A stretch of DNA of 64,000 nucleotides from Brevibacillus gelatini (GCF_003710935.1 NZ_RHHS01000053.1:1-64000); one strand, 5' to 3'; counted from the first letter of the stretch, positions 43,259-53,925 are shown. Numbers and translations: made by a program. Notes: generated from the letters alone by a model not told the origin.

Positions 43259-44551
43259 GTGCGTACGTGGCTGGATAAGCTTTTTCACTTACGCGCTTGC
43301 GACACAACGTTCCAACGGGAGCTTATCGCCGGATTTATCGGCTTTGTCACCATTGTCTACATTGTTGCCGTAAACGCTTCGATTTTGCAGGATGCCGGAA
43401 TCCCGATGGAGGCAGGGATTTTGGCGACTGTTCTGACCGCTTTTATCGGATCATTGTTAATGGCCTTCTGGGCGAATGCACCGATCATCCTTGTCCCCGG
43501 CATGGGGATTAACGCGCTGTTCACCTATACGCTCTGCCAGTCGATGGGCCTGACCTGGCAGGAAGCGCTGGCAGCCGTATTCGTATCCGGCCTGATCTTT
43601 ACCGCCATCGCCTTTACCCGCGCGGCGGCGATTTTGTCCAACGCGATTCCCGCCTCGCTCAAGGAAGCGATCACGGTGGGCATCGGCCTGTTTTTGACCT
43701 TTATCGGACTGCAAAAAGGCGGCCTGATCGTCACCAATCCGTCCACCTTCGTCGCGCTGGGCGATTTGTCCAGCCCGCATGTCATCGTGACGCTGGTGAC
43801 GCTCGTCCTCACCCTGATCTTGTTTGTACGCAACGTCCCCGGCAACTTCCTCATCGGAATTGCCGCTGGTACGGGACTTGGCTTTTTGTTCGGGATCGGC
43901 GGGGCGGCTACCGGGGAGACGTTTTCCTTTGCGCAGTACGGACAAGTATTGGGCGGCATGTCGTTTTCCGCCATCTGGACCTTGCCGTTTTGGATCGCGA
44001 CTTTTTCGCTGGCGATGGTAATCGTGTTTGAAAACATCGGCCTGCTGCACGGGCATACGGCGATGATCGGCCAACCGCAAAAGTTCCGCCGCTCGCTACA
44101 GGCAAACGCCTTGTCGGCGGCCATCTCCGGCATCATGGGAACGAGCCCGACCGTTGCAACGGTAGAGACGGCAGCGGGAATTGCTGCGGGAGGAAGAACC
44201 GGACTGACCACGCTCGTCACCGGGACGCTTCTATTGTGCTCGCTCGGCCTGATTCCGGTGGTGAAAATGATCCCGAACAGCGCGGTTGCACCTGTGCTCA
44301 TCATCATCGGGGCGTTGATGCTGCAAAATGTGCAAAACATCAATTTGAAGGACTTTTCGGAGGGCTTCCCCGCCTTTTTGATTATCGCCATCATTCCGCT
44401 GTCCTACAGCATCGTGGACGGCATCGCTTTTGGCTTCGTGGCGTACCCTCTGATGAAGCTCGCGCTGGGCAAGCGCCGGGAAGTGCCTGCCTTGCTGTAC
44501 GTCATCGCCGGGCTGTTTTTGCTGAATTTGATGCTGCCTGTGTTGGCGTAA
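43259..44551 (+). CDS. AzgA-type guanine/hypoxanthine permease
   Basis: 430 residues, NCS2-related AzgA/PbuG branch with about 12-14 membrane segments. N-terminal RACDTTFQRELIAGFIGFVT, IILVPGMGINALFTYTLC, GIGLFLTFIGLQKGGLIV, MGTSPTVATVETAAGIAAGG and LSYSIVDGIAFGFVAYPLMK are characteristic. It imports guanine, hypoxanthine or a related purine with protons. The GTG at 43259 is chosen for AGAAGGGA upstream; the frame is open 20 codons earlier. Confidence 0.9.
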   Translation: MRTWLDKLFHLRACDTTFQRELIAGFIGFVTIVYIVAVNASILQDAGIPMEAGILATVLTAFIGSLLMAFWANAPIILVPGMGINALFTYTLCQSMGLTWQEALAAVFVSGLIFTAIAFTRAAAILSNAIPASLKEAITVGIGLFLTFIGLQKGGLIVTNPSTFVALGDLSSPHVIVTLVTLVLTLILFVRNVPGNFLIGIAAGTGLGFLFGIGGAATGETFSFAQYGQVLGGMSFSAIWTLPFWIATFSLAMVIVFENIGLLHGHTAMIGQPQKFRRSLQANALSAAISGIMGTSPTVATVETAAGIAAGGRTGLTTLVTGTLLLCSLGLIPVVKMIPNSAVAPVLIIIGALMLQNVQNINLKDFSEGFPAFLIIAIIPLSYSIVDGIAFGFVAYPLMKLALGKRREVPALLYVIAGLFLLNLMLPVLA

Positions 44552-44591
44552 GGCAAAAGAGGGAAAGCGCCAGGTAAGTCGGAATATGCAA

Positions 44592-44634
44592 AAAAAGGAC
44601 ACCTTTTACTCCGTCAAGAGAAAAGGTGTCTTTG
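44592..44634 (+). terminator. Rho-independent terminator
   Basis: GACACCTTTT ... AAAAGGTGTC stem with A-run and T-rich flanks, about 40 bases after the permease stop. Confidence 0.75.
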
Positions 44635-44730
44635 CTTGTTGGCACCAAGCTCCTGCTTTCCCGTCAGTCTGCCCGCGAGCATTGCGAAAACAACCGATTC
44701 CAAGTAGAATGATGAAATGCCCAAAAGGGC

Positions 44731-44769
44731 CGCGGTTCGCAAAACTCCCGCGTTATCAAAACTAGGAGG
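44731..44769 (+). ncRNA. PreQ1-I riboswitch
   Basis: CGCGG - TTCGCAAAACTC - CCGCG - TTATCAAAACTAGG has the hairpin, the A-rich tail and the terminal AACTAGG of the preQ1-I class. The ribosome site AGGAGG overlaps its 3' end, so it should block translation of the queuosine-precursor transporter when preQ1 is bound. Confidence 0.88.
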
Positions 44770-44776
44770 CTATCAT

Positions 44777-45469
44777 ATGTTTAATTTTGCCCTCGGAGTA
44801 TGTTTTACTCTGGTGAATTTCGGGCTGTTTCTGCTCTGCTACCGCCTGTTCGGCAGAATGGGGCTGTACGCCTGGATCGGAATGGCTACGGTGCTGGCGA
44901 ACATTCAGGTGGTCAAAACCATCGAGATGTTCGGGCTGGTCATGACGCTCGGCAATACGATTTACGCATCCATTTACCTGGTGTCTGACCTGCTGAATGA
45001 AAAGTACGGCGAGCGGGCGGCGAAAAAGGCGGTCTGGTTCGGCTTTTTCACCTTGATCGCGACGACGATCATCATGCAGCTCGTGCTGTTGTTTGAGCCG
45101 CAGGCGGAAGACATCGCCCAGGAATCGCTGGAGAATTTGTTCGGCCTGATGCCAAGGCTCGCTTTGGGCAGCCTGTGTGCGTACTTGCTGAGCCAGTTCG
45201 TGGACGTGAAAATCTACTCCTGGCTGAAGATAAAGTGCCCGGGACGCAACCAGCTGTGGATTCGCAACAACGGCAGCACGCTGTTCAGCCAGTTGCTCGA
45301 TACCTTGACATTTTGCACGATTGCTTTTTGGGGCGTCTACCCGCTGGATGTGTGGTGGCAAATTTTATTGACCACGTATCTCATCAAGTTCGTCGTCTCG
45401 GCTGCCTCGACGCCGTTTCTCTATATCGCACGCAATATGAAGGTGCCGGAAGATGAATCGACAAAATGA
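44777..45469 (+). CDS. Queuosine precursor transporter (YhhQ/VUT family)
   Basis: 230 residues, about six membrane segments, DUF165/VUT family. Motifs: ANIQVVKTIEMFGLVMTLGN, YASIYLVSDLLNEKYGERAA and the later RNNGSTLFSQLLDTLTFCTI. Family members import preQ0 or preQ1 for queuosine in tRNA. The preQ1 riboswitch directly in front supports this. The ATG at 44777 follows AGGAGG by 7 bases; the frame is open upstream through the riboswitch, but that part is not coding. Confidence 0.92.
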   Translation: MFNFALGVCFTLVNFGLFLLCYRLFGRMGLYAWIGMATVLANIQVVKTIEMFGLVMTLGNTIYASIYLVSDLLNEKYGERAAKKAVWFGFFTLIATTIIMQLVLLFEPQAEDIAQESLENLFGLMPRLALGSLCAYLLSQFVDVKIYSWLKIKCPGRNQLWIRNNGSTLFSQLLDTLTFCTIAFWGVYPLDVWWQILLTTYLIKFVVSAASTPFLYIARNMKVPEDESTK

Positions 45470-45472
45470 CAC

Positions 45473-45509
45473 AAAAAACGCCAAGGCGTCTGAGCTTTGG
45501 CGTTTTTTG
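45473..45509 (+). terminator. Rho-independent terminator
   Basis: AAAAAACGCCAAGGC - GTCTGA - GCTTTGGCGTTTTTT directly after the transporter stop. Confidence 0.9.
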
Positions 45510-45538
45510 TTTCGTAGAAATGGAAGGAAAATACATTC

Positions 45539-45579
45539 TTTACATATAATTTACATAAAATTCGGACTATATGTTTACG
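45539..45579 (+). promoter_or_regulatory. Pho-box-like direct repeats
   Basis: Two perfect TTTACA units (45539-45544, 45550-45555) at 11-base spacing, a degenerate third (TTCGGA, 45561-45566) and a shifted fourth (TTTACG, 45574-45579). This is the layout of PhoP sites in Bacillus (TT(A/T/C)ACA, about 5-base spacers). It lies 50-90 bases upstream of a secreted nuclease gene. Confidence 0.5.
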
Positions 45580-45628
45580 ATGTTCATAGCGAGCATTTCG
45601 CATGTTTGAGAGGAGGCAGAAAAAGAGA

Positions 45629-48600
45629 ATGCAAAGCAAAAAGGGGAGATTACGCTGTCTGGCGAAGCTGGCGCTGATTGCGGCGGTTGCTGTCAGCGCC
45701 GTTTTGCCGAGCGGGTGGGGGCAGCAGGCAAAGGCACAGCAAGCTGGTCATGTCGTCATCAGCGAGGTGTACGGAGGGGGAGGAAACAGCGGGACCTTCT
45801 ACAAAAACGACTTTATCGAGCTGTACAACCCGACTGGCACGACCGTTTCGCTGGCAGGCTGGTCTGTGCAGTACGCTTCTGCAAGTGGATCGACATGGAG
45901 CAAGACAGATTTGACGGGAAGTATCGCCCCATACGGGTATTACCTGATTAAACAGGCGGCTGGGACGGGGGGAACGGCTGAGCTGCCTGCCCCGGATGAC
46001 GAAGGCAAGATTGCCATGTCAGGAACACAGGGAAAAGTGGCCCTCGTCAGCAGCGGAACGGAACTTACGGGAGTGGATGTCACTGCCCATCCTGATGTAG
46101 TAGATCTGGTCGGCTTCGGAGCCGCCAACGGCTATGAAGGGGCTGGTCCTGCTCCTGCCACGACGAACTCCACCAGCGCTTCCCGCAAAAGCAACGCGGA
46201 TGGCATTGTGCCAAACGGCGGAAACGGCTGGGACACGGACAACAACAGCGCCGACTTCGTGGTGGGAGAGCCGACTCCGAAAAATACGCAAAGTCCGGCA
46301 GAGCCGCCGACAGACAGCGATGTCAGCGAGAAGCCGAACGGCCGGGAGTTGCTGTTTGACGTGACGAATCCGGCGGAAGCCGTCATTTTCGGCCAAGTCC
46401 GTCCGCATGTCACCATCAAGGTGTACGCAGCCCCGCCTGCCGGCAGCGAAACGCCTTTGGCCGAGCAGGTGTCGGACGATTTTGGCCAGATCGAACTGAC
46501 TTTTGCCCATCCAACCTCGGCAGCGGTCTATCTCACCGCGACGGAGAGCGGCAAACAGGAGAGCGAGAGCATCGAGCTGCTGCCAGCCGCAGAAAGTCCT
46601 GTCTTGGCGGCTGAAAAAATCAGCTTGCAGCAAGTCGGAAGCACAGCAGAGCTGAAAGGCCAGGCGGGGGCAGCAGCGGGCAAGGCGATTTTGCGCGCCT
46701 ATGATGCGCCAAATGGCAACAGCCTGCTGCTCGGCGGCAATCCGACTGGCAGCGCAGGGGAGAACGGCGCGTTTTCCTATTCGCTGCAAGGAATTGAGCA
46801 GTTGGACACCATCTACGTGACGCAGCAGCTCGCAAGCGAGCACGGCATGATGTTCGAGAGCGAGCCTGTACCGATTGCCAAGTCGGTACGCTCGACCCTG
46901 CCAGTTGCCGAGGCGAGGGCGCTGGCAAAAGGAACAACGGCGAGTGTTGCCGGAACGGTGACGGCCATCTTTGAGGCGGGGGGCCAAAACAACGTCTACA
47001 TGCAGGACGAAACAGCCGGGCTTGTCGTGCGCGGTCCAGGGCTTGCCGCCAAAATCGCGGTCGGAGACAAAATCCAGGCGACCGGAAAAATGAACGACTA
47101 CTACGGCCTGGCACAGCTCGAAGTCGCAACAGACGACATGACTGTCCTGGAGAAGCAGGCAGGCGTGCCAACGCCGCAGACGGTGACATCGGCAAATTTT
47201 GCAGCCAATGCAGGCGAAGCGATTGAAGGCCAACTGGTGACTGTCCGCAATGTGACTGTCCAGTCTGTGCAAAGCGGCAATTATACGTTGCAAGACGATC
47301 AGGGGAATTTCCTCTCCCGCCCTCCAGCCACGCTCCCGCTGGAACTGGGCACGACTTACGCCAGCATCACCGGCGTGGTCAACTACGATTTTAACGAATA
47401 CAAGCTGGTGCCTCGGACGCTGGCAGATTTGGTAGAGGACGAGACGAGGGTTCCCGCAGTAACGGCGTATCCCCAAGGCCCGCTGGTGGCAGCAGGCACC
47501 AAAGTGACCCTGTCTACGACGATGGCGGATGCCAAAATTTACTATACGACGGATGGCTCGGAACCGACCAGAAACAGTACGGTTTATGCGGAGCCGATCC
47601 AGCTTGATGCGGATACGACGATTCAGGCGTTTGCTGTCAAGGAAGGCTACACGGACAGTAAAATCGCCATCTTCCGCTACACCATCCAAAAAGACGCCGT
47701 GCGCATCCACGATATTCAAGGAACCTCGTACCAGTCCCCGCTTGCGAATGGCACAGTCAAGGGCGTCACGGGAATTGTCACGGCAGTCGTTAAAGATGGC
47801 GGATCGGTACATGGCTTCTACATGCAAGACCCGCTCCCGGACAGCGATCCGCGCACGTCCGAGGGCATCTACGTATACGAACCGAAAGCGGCAGTCAAAG
47901 TGGGAGATGAAGTGAGCGTTGACGGCACGGTGAAGGAGTACGTGCCGCAAAACAGAGCGGCGACCGATCTCACCCAGACGCAGATTGATGCGGCAAAAGT
48001 CACTGTGATAAGAAATGCGCAGCCGCTCCCGGACCCGGTTGTTCTGGGCGAAGGAAACTACCGTTATCCAAAAGGGATCATTGACAACGACAGCCTGGGC
48101 ACATTCGATCCTTGGGAGGATGGCATCGACTTTTGGGAGAGCCTCGAAGGGATGCTGGTGCAAGTCAAAAATCCAATCGTGGTCGGGGAAACAAAAGTTT
48201 TCACCAACCCGGCAAGCGTGGAGTTTGTGGTCATCGACGATCTGGCGCATCGCGGACAGCCGCGTACTCCGGCAGGCGGAGTGGTGCTTGCAGCCGACGA
48301 TTTTCACCCTGAGCGCATCACGGTAGCAGACAAACTCGTGCCGATTTTGCAGCATCCAAAGGTCGGCGACAAAATTTCCGAGCCGCTGGCAGGAATCATT
48401 GATTACAGCTTTGCCAATTACAAGCTGTATCCCATCGAGACGTTTTCCGTCCAGCCCGACGGCAGCCAACCGACAGTGACAACACTCGACCCGAAAGCCG
48501 ATGAACTGACGATTGCTTCCTACAACATCGAAAATTTTTCGGCCAAAACGGAGTCCAAAAAAATTTCAAGAATCGCGGAAACGATTGTCGAGAACATGAA

Positions 48601-51142
48601 ATCGCCGGATATTATCGGCGTAGTGGAAATGCAGGATAACAACGGACCGACGGACAATGGCGAGACAGATGCCGCAAAATCCGCAGAAGCGCTGATAAAG
48701 GCGATCCGGCAGGCAAACGGCCCTGCCTACCGCTACATCGACATCGCTCCAGAGAACAACAAGGACGGCGGCCAGCCCGGCGGCAACATCCGCGTCGGAT
48801 TTTTCTACAACCCGGATCGCGTGCAGCTGGCAGAAGGCGTAGCGGGAACGGCGACAGAGGCCGTACAGGTGGAAATGCGCGATGGAGCCGTACACCTCTC
48901 GCGCAATCCCGGCCGGATCGACCCGACCAACGAAGCGTTCGCGTCCAGCCGCAAGCCGCTCGCGGCGCAGTTCGTCTTCCAGGGCAAGCCTGTGTTTGTC
49001 ATCGCCAACCATTTCAATTCCAAGGGCGGGGATGGAGCGCTGTTTGGAAAAGACCAGCCGCCGAAGCTGGTGAGTGAGGCGCAACGGATGAAAATCGCCC
49101 GCGTGGTGAACGGCTTTGTGAAACAGATCCACGCACAAGATCCACAGGCCAATGTGGTCGTATTGGGCGACCTGAACGATTTCCCGTTTTCCAATCCGGT
49201 AAAAGCACTGGCAGATGGCGCTCTGGTCAATATGGTTGAAAAGCTGCCGCCGGGCAGGCAGTACACCTACGTCTACCAGGGCAATTCACAGGTGCTCGAT
49301 CAGATTTTGGTCAGCCCCCATCTGGAAAAACGCACCAAAGTGGACATTGTGCATATCAATGCCGGATTCACGGAAAACGAAGGCCGGGTGAGCGACCACG
49401 ATCCGGTGCTTGTGCAGATTCGTTTGCAAGCCCAGGACGAACACGAGACGACGGCGCAGGAAGTGGCAGATGGCATTACCAGTCTCGCCCAGCCGGCAGC
49501 AGGAGCGACAAGACTGCGGTTGCCAGAAGTGCCTGCAGGCTTTACGGTTGCGATCAAGCATTCCAGCAACACGGGCGTCATCGCGCTGGATGGCACGATC
49601 ACACCCCCGAGCCGCCAGACTGACGTGGAGCTGATTTTGCAGGTAACGCGGGAGTCGGACGGTACGACTGCCACGACTGAAAAGCTGACGGTTCATGTGC
49701 CAGCCAGACCGACAACCCCGCCCCCTGTCAATCCGCCAGACACGACCCCGATGCCTGACAGGCAGAAAGACTTGCACAGGCAGGCAGAACAGGCCATTTT
49801 GTCTGCCGCAGATGAACAGAGCATCGAGGAACAGGTGCAGCGGGTGCTTGCCAGCCTGCAACAACTGTTCGACGCCAAGCAGGTCACGCAAGCCGAGAAG
49901 TGGGACGCTGTTTCGCATTTCGTTTCAACCGTGCTGGCCGCTGTCGTGGAGCAGGCAGAGCGTGGAATCATTCGGGAAAAGACACTGCACGAGCTGAGTG
50001 AAAGCTTTTTGGACGAAGCGTTTGTTCCTCTCGCAAAATGGGAAAAGGTGGACACAGAACTGGCCCGACTGGGACTTACTGCCTTGACGAATTTTGCGAA
50101 AACTGCACTGGAGCCGTTCGATTCAGACGGTATTTCCAAGGATGTAGCCAAGCGTGTTCGCCTGCTGGCAGAAACGCTGCTGAAACGGTCCGGCACGATC
50201 ACCGTCGAGCCTGGAGACGAGATCAAAGCATCTGACGAGCAAGTAGAAGGGGTGCTGGATACGCTAGCGGATTTCATGCAGGCCATTGAGGGCATTCAGG
50301 AAAAAATTGGATTTTCTCCGGTGCTGTTCATTCGCATGGAAGGTGACGAAGGGACATACGAGCCAGATACCGATACAGACGATCGTCTCCGCAGTAAAAA
50401 AGCAGGAAGCGAAGAACAGGCGATTACTTTGGAGAAGAAGCTGGTCGAGCTGCTGAAGAAAAACGAAGTCGGCGTCAGACTGACTGTTCCGGCAGGAGCA
50501 TGGGTGGAAGTTCCGGGCGCTTATTTTGCCAAGGAACGCGCGGGAAAATTTTCCCTCCATCTGACAGAGGCAGAAGCAAAAGCAAACGGCTGGAAGGGCG
50601 TTACCAATCCCGGAAAAGCATACTTGCTGGAAGCGTGGAGCAACGGAAAAGAGCTGGGCAGCTTTGGTGAGCGGGGCTTTACACTCGCTCTGCCGCTGGC
50701 GTTTGACGCTGGCGAAAAGCTGCAGGCTTACACGTACCGCAACAAGCAGTGGCGAGCCGTGACAGGAGAAAAGGGCAAGCCGCCGAAAGTGACAGAAGAG
50801 GATGGAATGGGCGTCTTTACAGTCAAGTCAGCCGCTTCCTATGTCGTGGGAGACGCTGCGGTGGAGGCACTCGAAGCCAAACCGCAATCGTTGAAGCTCG
50901 CGCCTGGAGAAAAAGCGCAGCTAGAGGTGCTGGCGATCTTCAGCGACAAAAGCTCGGAGGACGTGACGAAGGCGGAATCAATCACGTACGAGTCCAATCG
51001 TCCCGAGCAGGTAGAGGTAGACGAGGAAGGCCGAGTGGTCGTTCTGGACGATGCGGAAGCGCGCACGCGCGCGACGATTACCATCAACTATGGCGGAAAA
51101 AGGGCGAAGGTATACGTTTTTGTCAGAAGCGCTGAAAAGTAA
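45629..51142 (+). CDS. Giant secreted multidomain nuclease/phosphoesterase
   Basis: About 1837 residues. Signal peptide (cleavage near AKAQQ), a lamin-tail domain (about 35-235, VVISEVYGGGGNSGTFYKND), OB-fold nuclease-associated segments (about 420-590 and 690-830), a CHB_HEX-like module (about 615-685, KIYYTTDGSEPTRNSTVY), then an endonuclease/exonuclease/phosphatase domain (about 950-1270). The last carries IASYNIENFS, VVEMQDN, VIANHFNSKGGDGA, VVLGDLNDFPFSNP and GRVSDHDPVLV, so the catalytic Glu, Asn, Asp and His are kept. A helical region and a Big-2-like domain (about 1745-1835) end it. Probably extracellular DNA/RNA scavenging. The start at 45629 follows GAGAGGAGG; another ATG lies nine codons upstream. 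Confidence 0.88.
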   Translation: MQSKKGRLRCLAKLALIAAVAVSAVLPSGWGQQAKAQQAGHVVISEVYGGGGNSGTFYKNDFIELYNPTGTTVSLAGWSVQYASASGSTWSKTDLTGSIAPYGYYLIKQAAGTGGTAELPAPDDEGKIAMSGTQGKVALVSSGTELTGVDVTAHPDVVDLVGFGAANGYEGAGPAPATTNSTSASRKSNADGIVPNGGNGWDTDNNSADFVVGEPTPKNTQSPAEPPTDSDVSEKPNGRELLFDVTNPAEAVIFGQVRPHVTIKVYAAPPAGSETPLAEQVSDDFGQIELTFAHPTSAAVYLTATESGKQESESIELLPAAESPVLAAEKISLQQVGSTAELKGQAGAAAGKAILRAYDAPNGNSLLLGGNPTGSAGENGAFSYSLQGIEQLDTIYVTQQLASEHGMMFESEPVPIAKSVRSTLPVAEARALAKGTTASVAGTVTAIFEAGGQNNVYMQDETAGLVVRGPGLAAKIAVGDKIQATGKMNDYYGLAQLEVATDDMTVLEKQAGVPTPQTVTSANFAANAGEAIEGQLVTVRNVTVQSVQSGNYTLQDDQGNFLSRPPATLPLELGTTYASITGVVNYDFNEYKLVPRTLADLVEDETRVPAVTAYPQGPLVAAGTKVTLSTTMADAKIYYTTDGSEPTRNSTVYAEPIQLDADTTIQAFAVKEGYTDSKIAIFRYTIQKDAVRIHDIQGTSYQSPLANGTVKGVTGIVTAVVKDGGSVHGFYMQDPLPDSDPRTSEGIYVYEPKAAVKVGDEVSVDGTVKEYVPQNRAATDLTQTQIDAAKVTVIRNAQPLPDPVVLGEGNYRYPKGIIDNDSLGTFDPWEDGIDFWESLEGMLVQVKNPIVVGETKVFTNPASVEFVVIDDLAHRGQPRTPAGGVVLAADDFHPERITVADKLVPILQHPKVGDKISEPLAGIIDYSFANYKLYPIETFSVQPDGSQPTVTTLDPKADELTIASYNIENFSAKTESKKISRIAETIVENMKSPDIIGVVEMQDNNGPTDNGETDAAKSAEALIKAIRQANGPAYRYIDIAPENNKDGGQPGGNIRVGFFYNPDRVQLAEGVAGTATEAVQVEMRDGAVHLSRNPGRIDPTNEAFASSRKPLAAQFVFQGKPVFVIANHFNSKGGDGALFGKDQPPKLVSEAQRMKIARVVNGFVKQIHAQDPQANVVVLGDLNDFPFSNPVKALADGALVNMVEKLPPGRQYTYVYQGNSQVLDQILVSPHLEKRTKVDIVHINAGFTENEGRVSDHDPVLVQIRLQAQDEHETTAQEVADGITSLAQPAAGATRLRLPEVPAGFTVAIKHSSNTGVIALDGTITPPSRQTDVELILQVTRESDGTTATTEKLTVHVPARPTTPPPVNPPDTTPMPDRQKDLHRQAEQAILSAADEQSIEEQVQRVLASLQQLFDAKQVTQAEKWDAVSHFVSTVLAAVVEQAERGIIREKTLHELSESFLDEAFVPLAKWEKVDTELARLGLTALTNFAKTALEPFDSDGISKDVAKRVRLLAETLLKRSGTITVEPGDEIKASDEQVEGVLDTLADFMQAIEGIQEKIGFSPVLFIRMEGDEGTYEPDTDTDDRLRSKKAGSEEQAITLEKKLVELLKKNEVGVRLTVPAGAWVEVPGAYFAKERAGKFSLHLTEAEAKANGWKGVTNPGKAYLLEAWSNGKELGSFGERGFTLALPLAFDAGEKLQAYTYRNKQWRAVTGEKGKPPKVTEEDGMGVFTVKSAASYVVGDAAVEALEAKPQSLKLAPGEKAQLEVLAIFSDKSSEDVTKAESITYESNRPEQVEVDEEGRVVVLDDAEARTRATITINYGGKRAKVYVFVRSAEK

Positions 51143-51212
51143 GGCTGTTACGGGAGAGCGGGCGGCAACGGTTTACCGCCGCGAGCCGCGAACCGGGTCT
51201 CGCTCACCAATG

Positions 51213-51248
51213 AAAAAACGGGTCGGGAGAAGCTTCCCGGCCCGTTTT
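51213..51248. terminator. Bidirectional terminator between convergent genes
   Basis: AAAAAACGGGTCGGGA - GAAGC - TTCCCGGCCCGTTTT. It separates the nuclease gene from trpS. Confidence 0.88.
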
Positions 51249-51262
51249 GCGTCGCGATTTTC

Positions 51263-52590
<1,328 letters not shown>

Positions 52591-52657
52591 AACAATCATT
52601 TTACGCAGTCCAGGAAGAAAAAGCAAGAGGGGATTGACAATTTCATCCAAAGATTGT

Positions 52658-52697
52658 AAAAGTAACTCAAGAGTTATATAACTGTCGAGTTACTTTT
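52658..52697. promoter_or_regulatory. TetR operator over the tetR-HXXEE promoter
   Basis: AAAAGTAACTC and GAGTTACTTTT form a 40-base palindrome. Two smaller palindromes (AACTC-AA-GAGTT and AACT-GTCG-AGTT) nest inside. TTGACA at 52634-52639 places it over or just after the -10, suited to autorepression. Confidence 0.6.
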
Positions 52698-52712
52698 TTG
52701 GGGGGAAACCGG

Positions 52713-53321
52713 ATGGCTCACAAAGTTTCCAAAGGAGAGCAAAGTCGTGGACGCTTGCTGGCCGCAGCGGTTTCCGAGTTTGCGGCCAAAGGCTTTCACC
52801 GTACCAGGGTGAGCGACATCGTGAAGGCGGCCGGGCTGACGCAAGCGTCTTTTTACCAATATTTCGAGAGCAAGGAAGGGCTGTATCAGCAGCTTATGGA
52901 CGAGTTTTTCGCCAAGCTGTGGGAGCTGGCTGACGGAGGAAGCAAGGTGACAGCGCTGGACGAGGCCGATGTGTACGGGCAGGTGCGGGAAAATCTCGTG
53001 GCGCTGTTCCGCTTTTTTAAGGAGCGGCCTGAGCTGACGCAGATTGTGCTCTACCAGGCGGAAGCGGGAGAGGAACTGCACGGCAAACTGGCCGCCATGG
53101 TCTGTGCCAACCTGCGGAAAAACCAGGCCGCAGGACACGTCCGCGCGGATTTGTCGCCTGAGGTGGCGGCAGAAGCGATGGTCGCCGTCTGCTACCGTCT
53201 GACGTCCCGCTTTTTGCTAACGGGGGAAAAGACGGCCGAGCAGCTCGCCGACGAGGCGGTGTCTTTTTTGGCGCACGGGATCCTGGCGAAAAAAGACAAG
53301 GAGGGGGCAAAGCATGAGTGA
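52713..53321 (+). CDS. TetR-family transcriptional regulator
   Basis: 202 residues. N-terminal helix-turn-helix: GRLLAAAVSEFAAKGFHRTR, VSDIVKAAGLTQASFYQYFE and SKEGLYQQLMDEF. The ligand-binding part is variable. The ATG at 52713 is preceded by GGGGGGAAA. It overlaps the HXXEE membrane-protein gene by eight bases, so the two form an operon, and the palindrome at the promoter suggests autoregulation. The ligand is unknown. Confidence 0.9.
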   Translation: MAHKVSKGEQSRGRLLAAAVSEFAAKGFHRTRVSDIVKAAGLTQASFYQYFESKEGLYQQLMDEFFAKLWELADGGSKVTALDEADVYGQVRENLVALFRFFKERPELTQIVLYQAEAGEELHGKLAAMVCANLRKNQAAGHVRADLSPEVAAEAMVAVCYRLTSRFLLTGEKTAEQLADEAVSFLAHGILAKKDKEGAKHE

Positions 53322-53850
53322 GTTTGTGAATCTGATCTGGCTGTTGCTGGTCGTGTTTGTGTTTCACGATCTGGAGGAAATCATCACCGTCGAGCGCTGG
53401 CTTGGGCAGAAGCGAGCGCAGGTTTTGCACGCGCTGCCGGGGCGGCTGCAAAAGCTGATGGAGCCGTCGCTTGCGATGAACACCGCGCAGTTTGCCGTAG
53501 CCGTCACGTGCATCTTCGCTGTCCTAGTGGCAGCCGTCGTGCTTGCGGCTGCCACGCTGCCGCTCGGGACGTATCTGCCGTTTTTCCTCGTCTGTCTGCA
53601 CGTGATGTTTCTGCACGTTTTCACGCACATCGGACACACGATTGTCTTGCGCGCGTACACGCCGGGTGTCGTGACGGCAGTCATCCTTGTTTTGCCGTAC
53701 AGCGTCTACACCTACGTTCGGCTTTTTGAAGCCGGAGTGATTACGTGGTCGCTTGTCTGGAGTACGCTGCCGTTCTGCTTGTTGGCCGTGCCGATCCTGT
53801 ATGTTGCCCACTGGCTAGGACAGGCGGCAGGAGGGCTGGTCAGTCGCTGA
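53314..53850 (+). CDS. HXXEE-domain membrane protein
   Basis: 178 residues with about five membrane segments. The N-terminal LLVVFVFHDLEEIITVERWL gives the His-x-x-Glu-Glu motif that names the family, and two later clusters (HVMFLHVFTHIGHTIVLRAY) contain further histidines that may join it in binding metal within the membrane. The molecular role of the family is not established as far as I know. It is co-transcribed with, and probably controlled by, the TetR gene just upstream. Confidence 0.85.
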   Translation: MSEFVNLIWLLLVVFVFHDLEEIITVERWLGQKRAQVLHALPGRLQKLMEPSLAMNTAQFAVAVTCIFAVLVAAVVLAAATLPLGTYLPFFLVCLHVMFLHVFTHIGHTIVLRAYTPGVVTAVILVLPYSVYTYVRLFEAGVITWSLVWSTLPFCLLAVPILYVAHWLGQAAGGLVSR

Positions 53851-53925
53851 CGAGGCGAGATTGGCTGTAAGTGCGGACGTATTTTTGCTATTCTTAGAAA
53901 AAACGTTGGGAAAGGTGGGCGTGTA

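Noticed and set aside
46019-48469. Open reading frame of over 800 codons on the minus strand, opposite the secreted nuclease gene
   Set aside because: The plus-strand frame has a signal peptide and recognisable domains; the minus frame has no domain, no ribosome site and a composition expected from an antisense shadow in GC-rich DNA.
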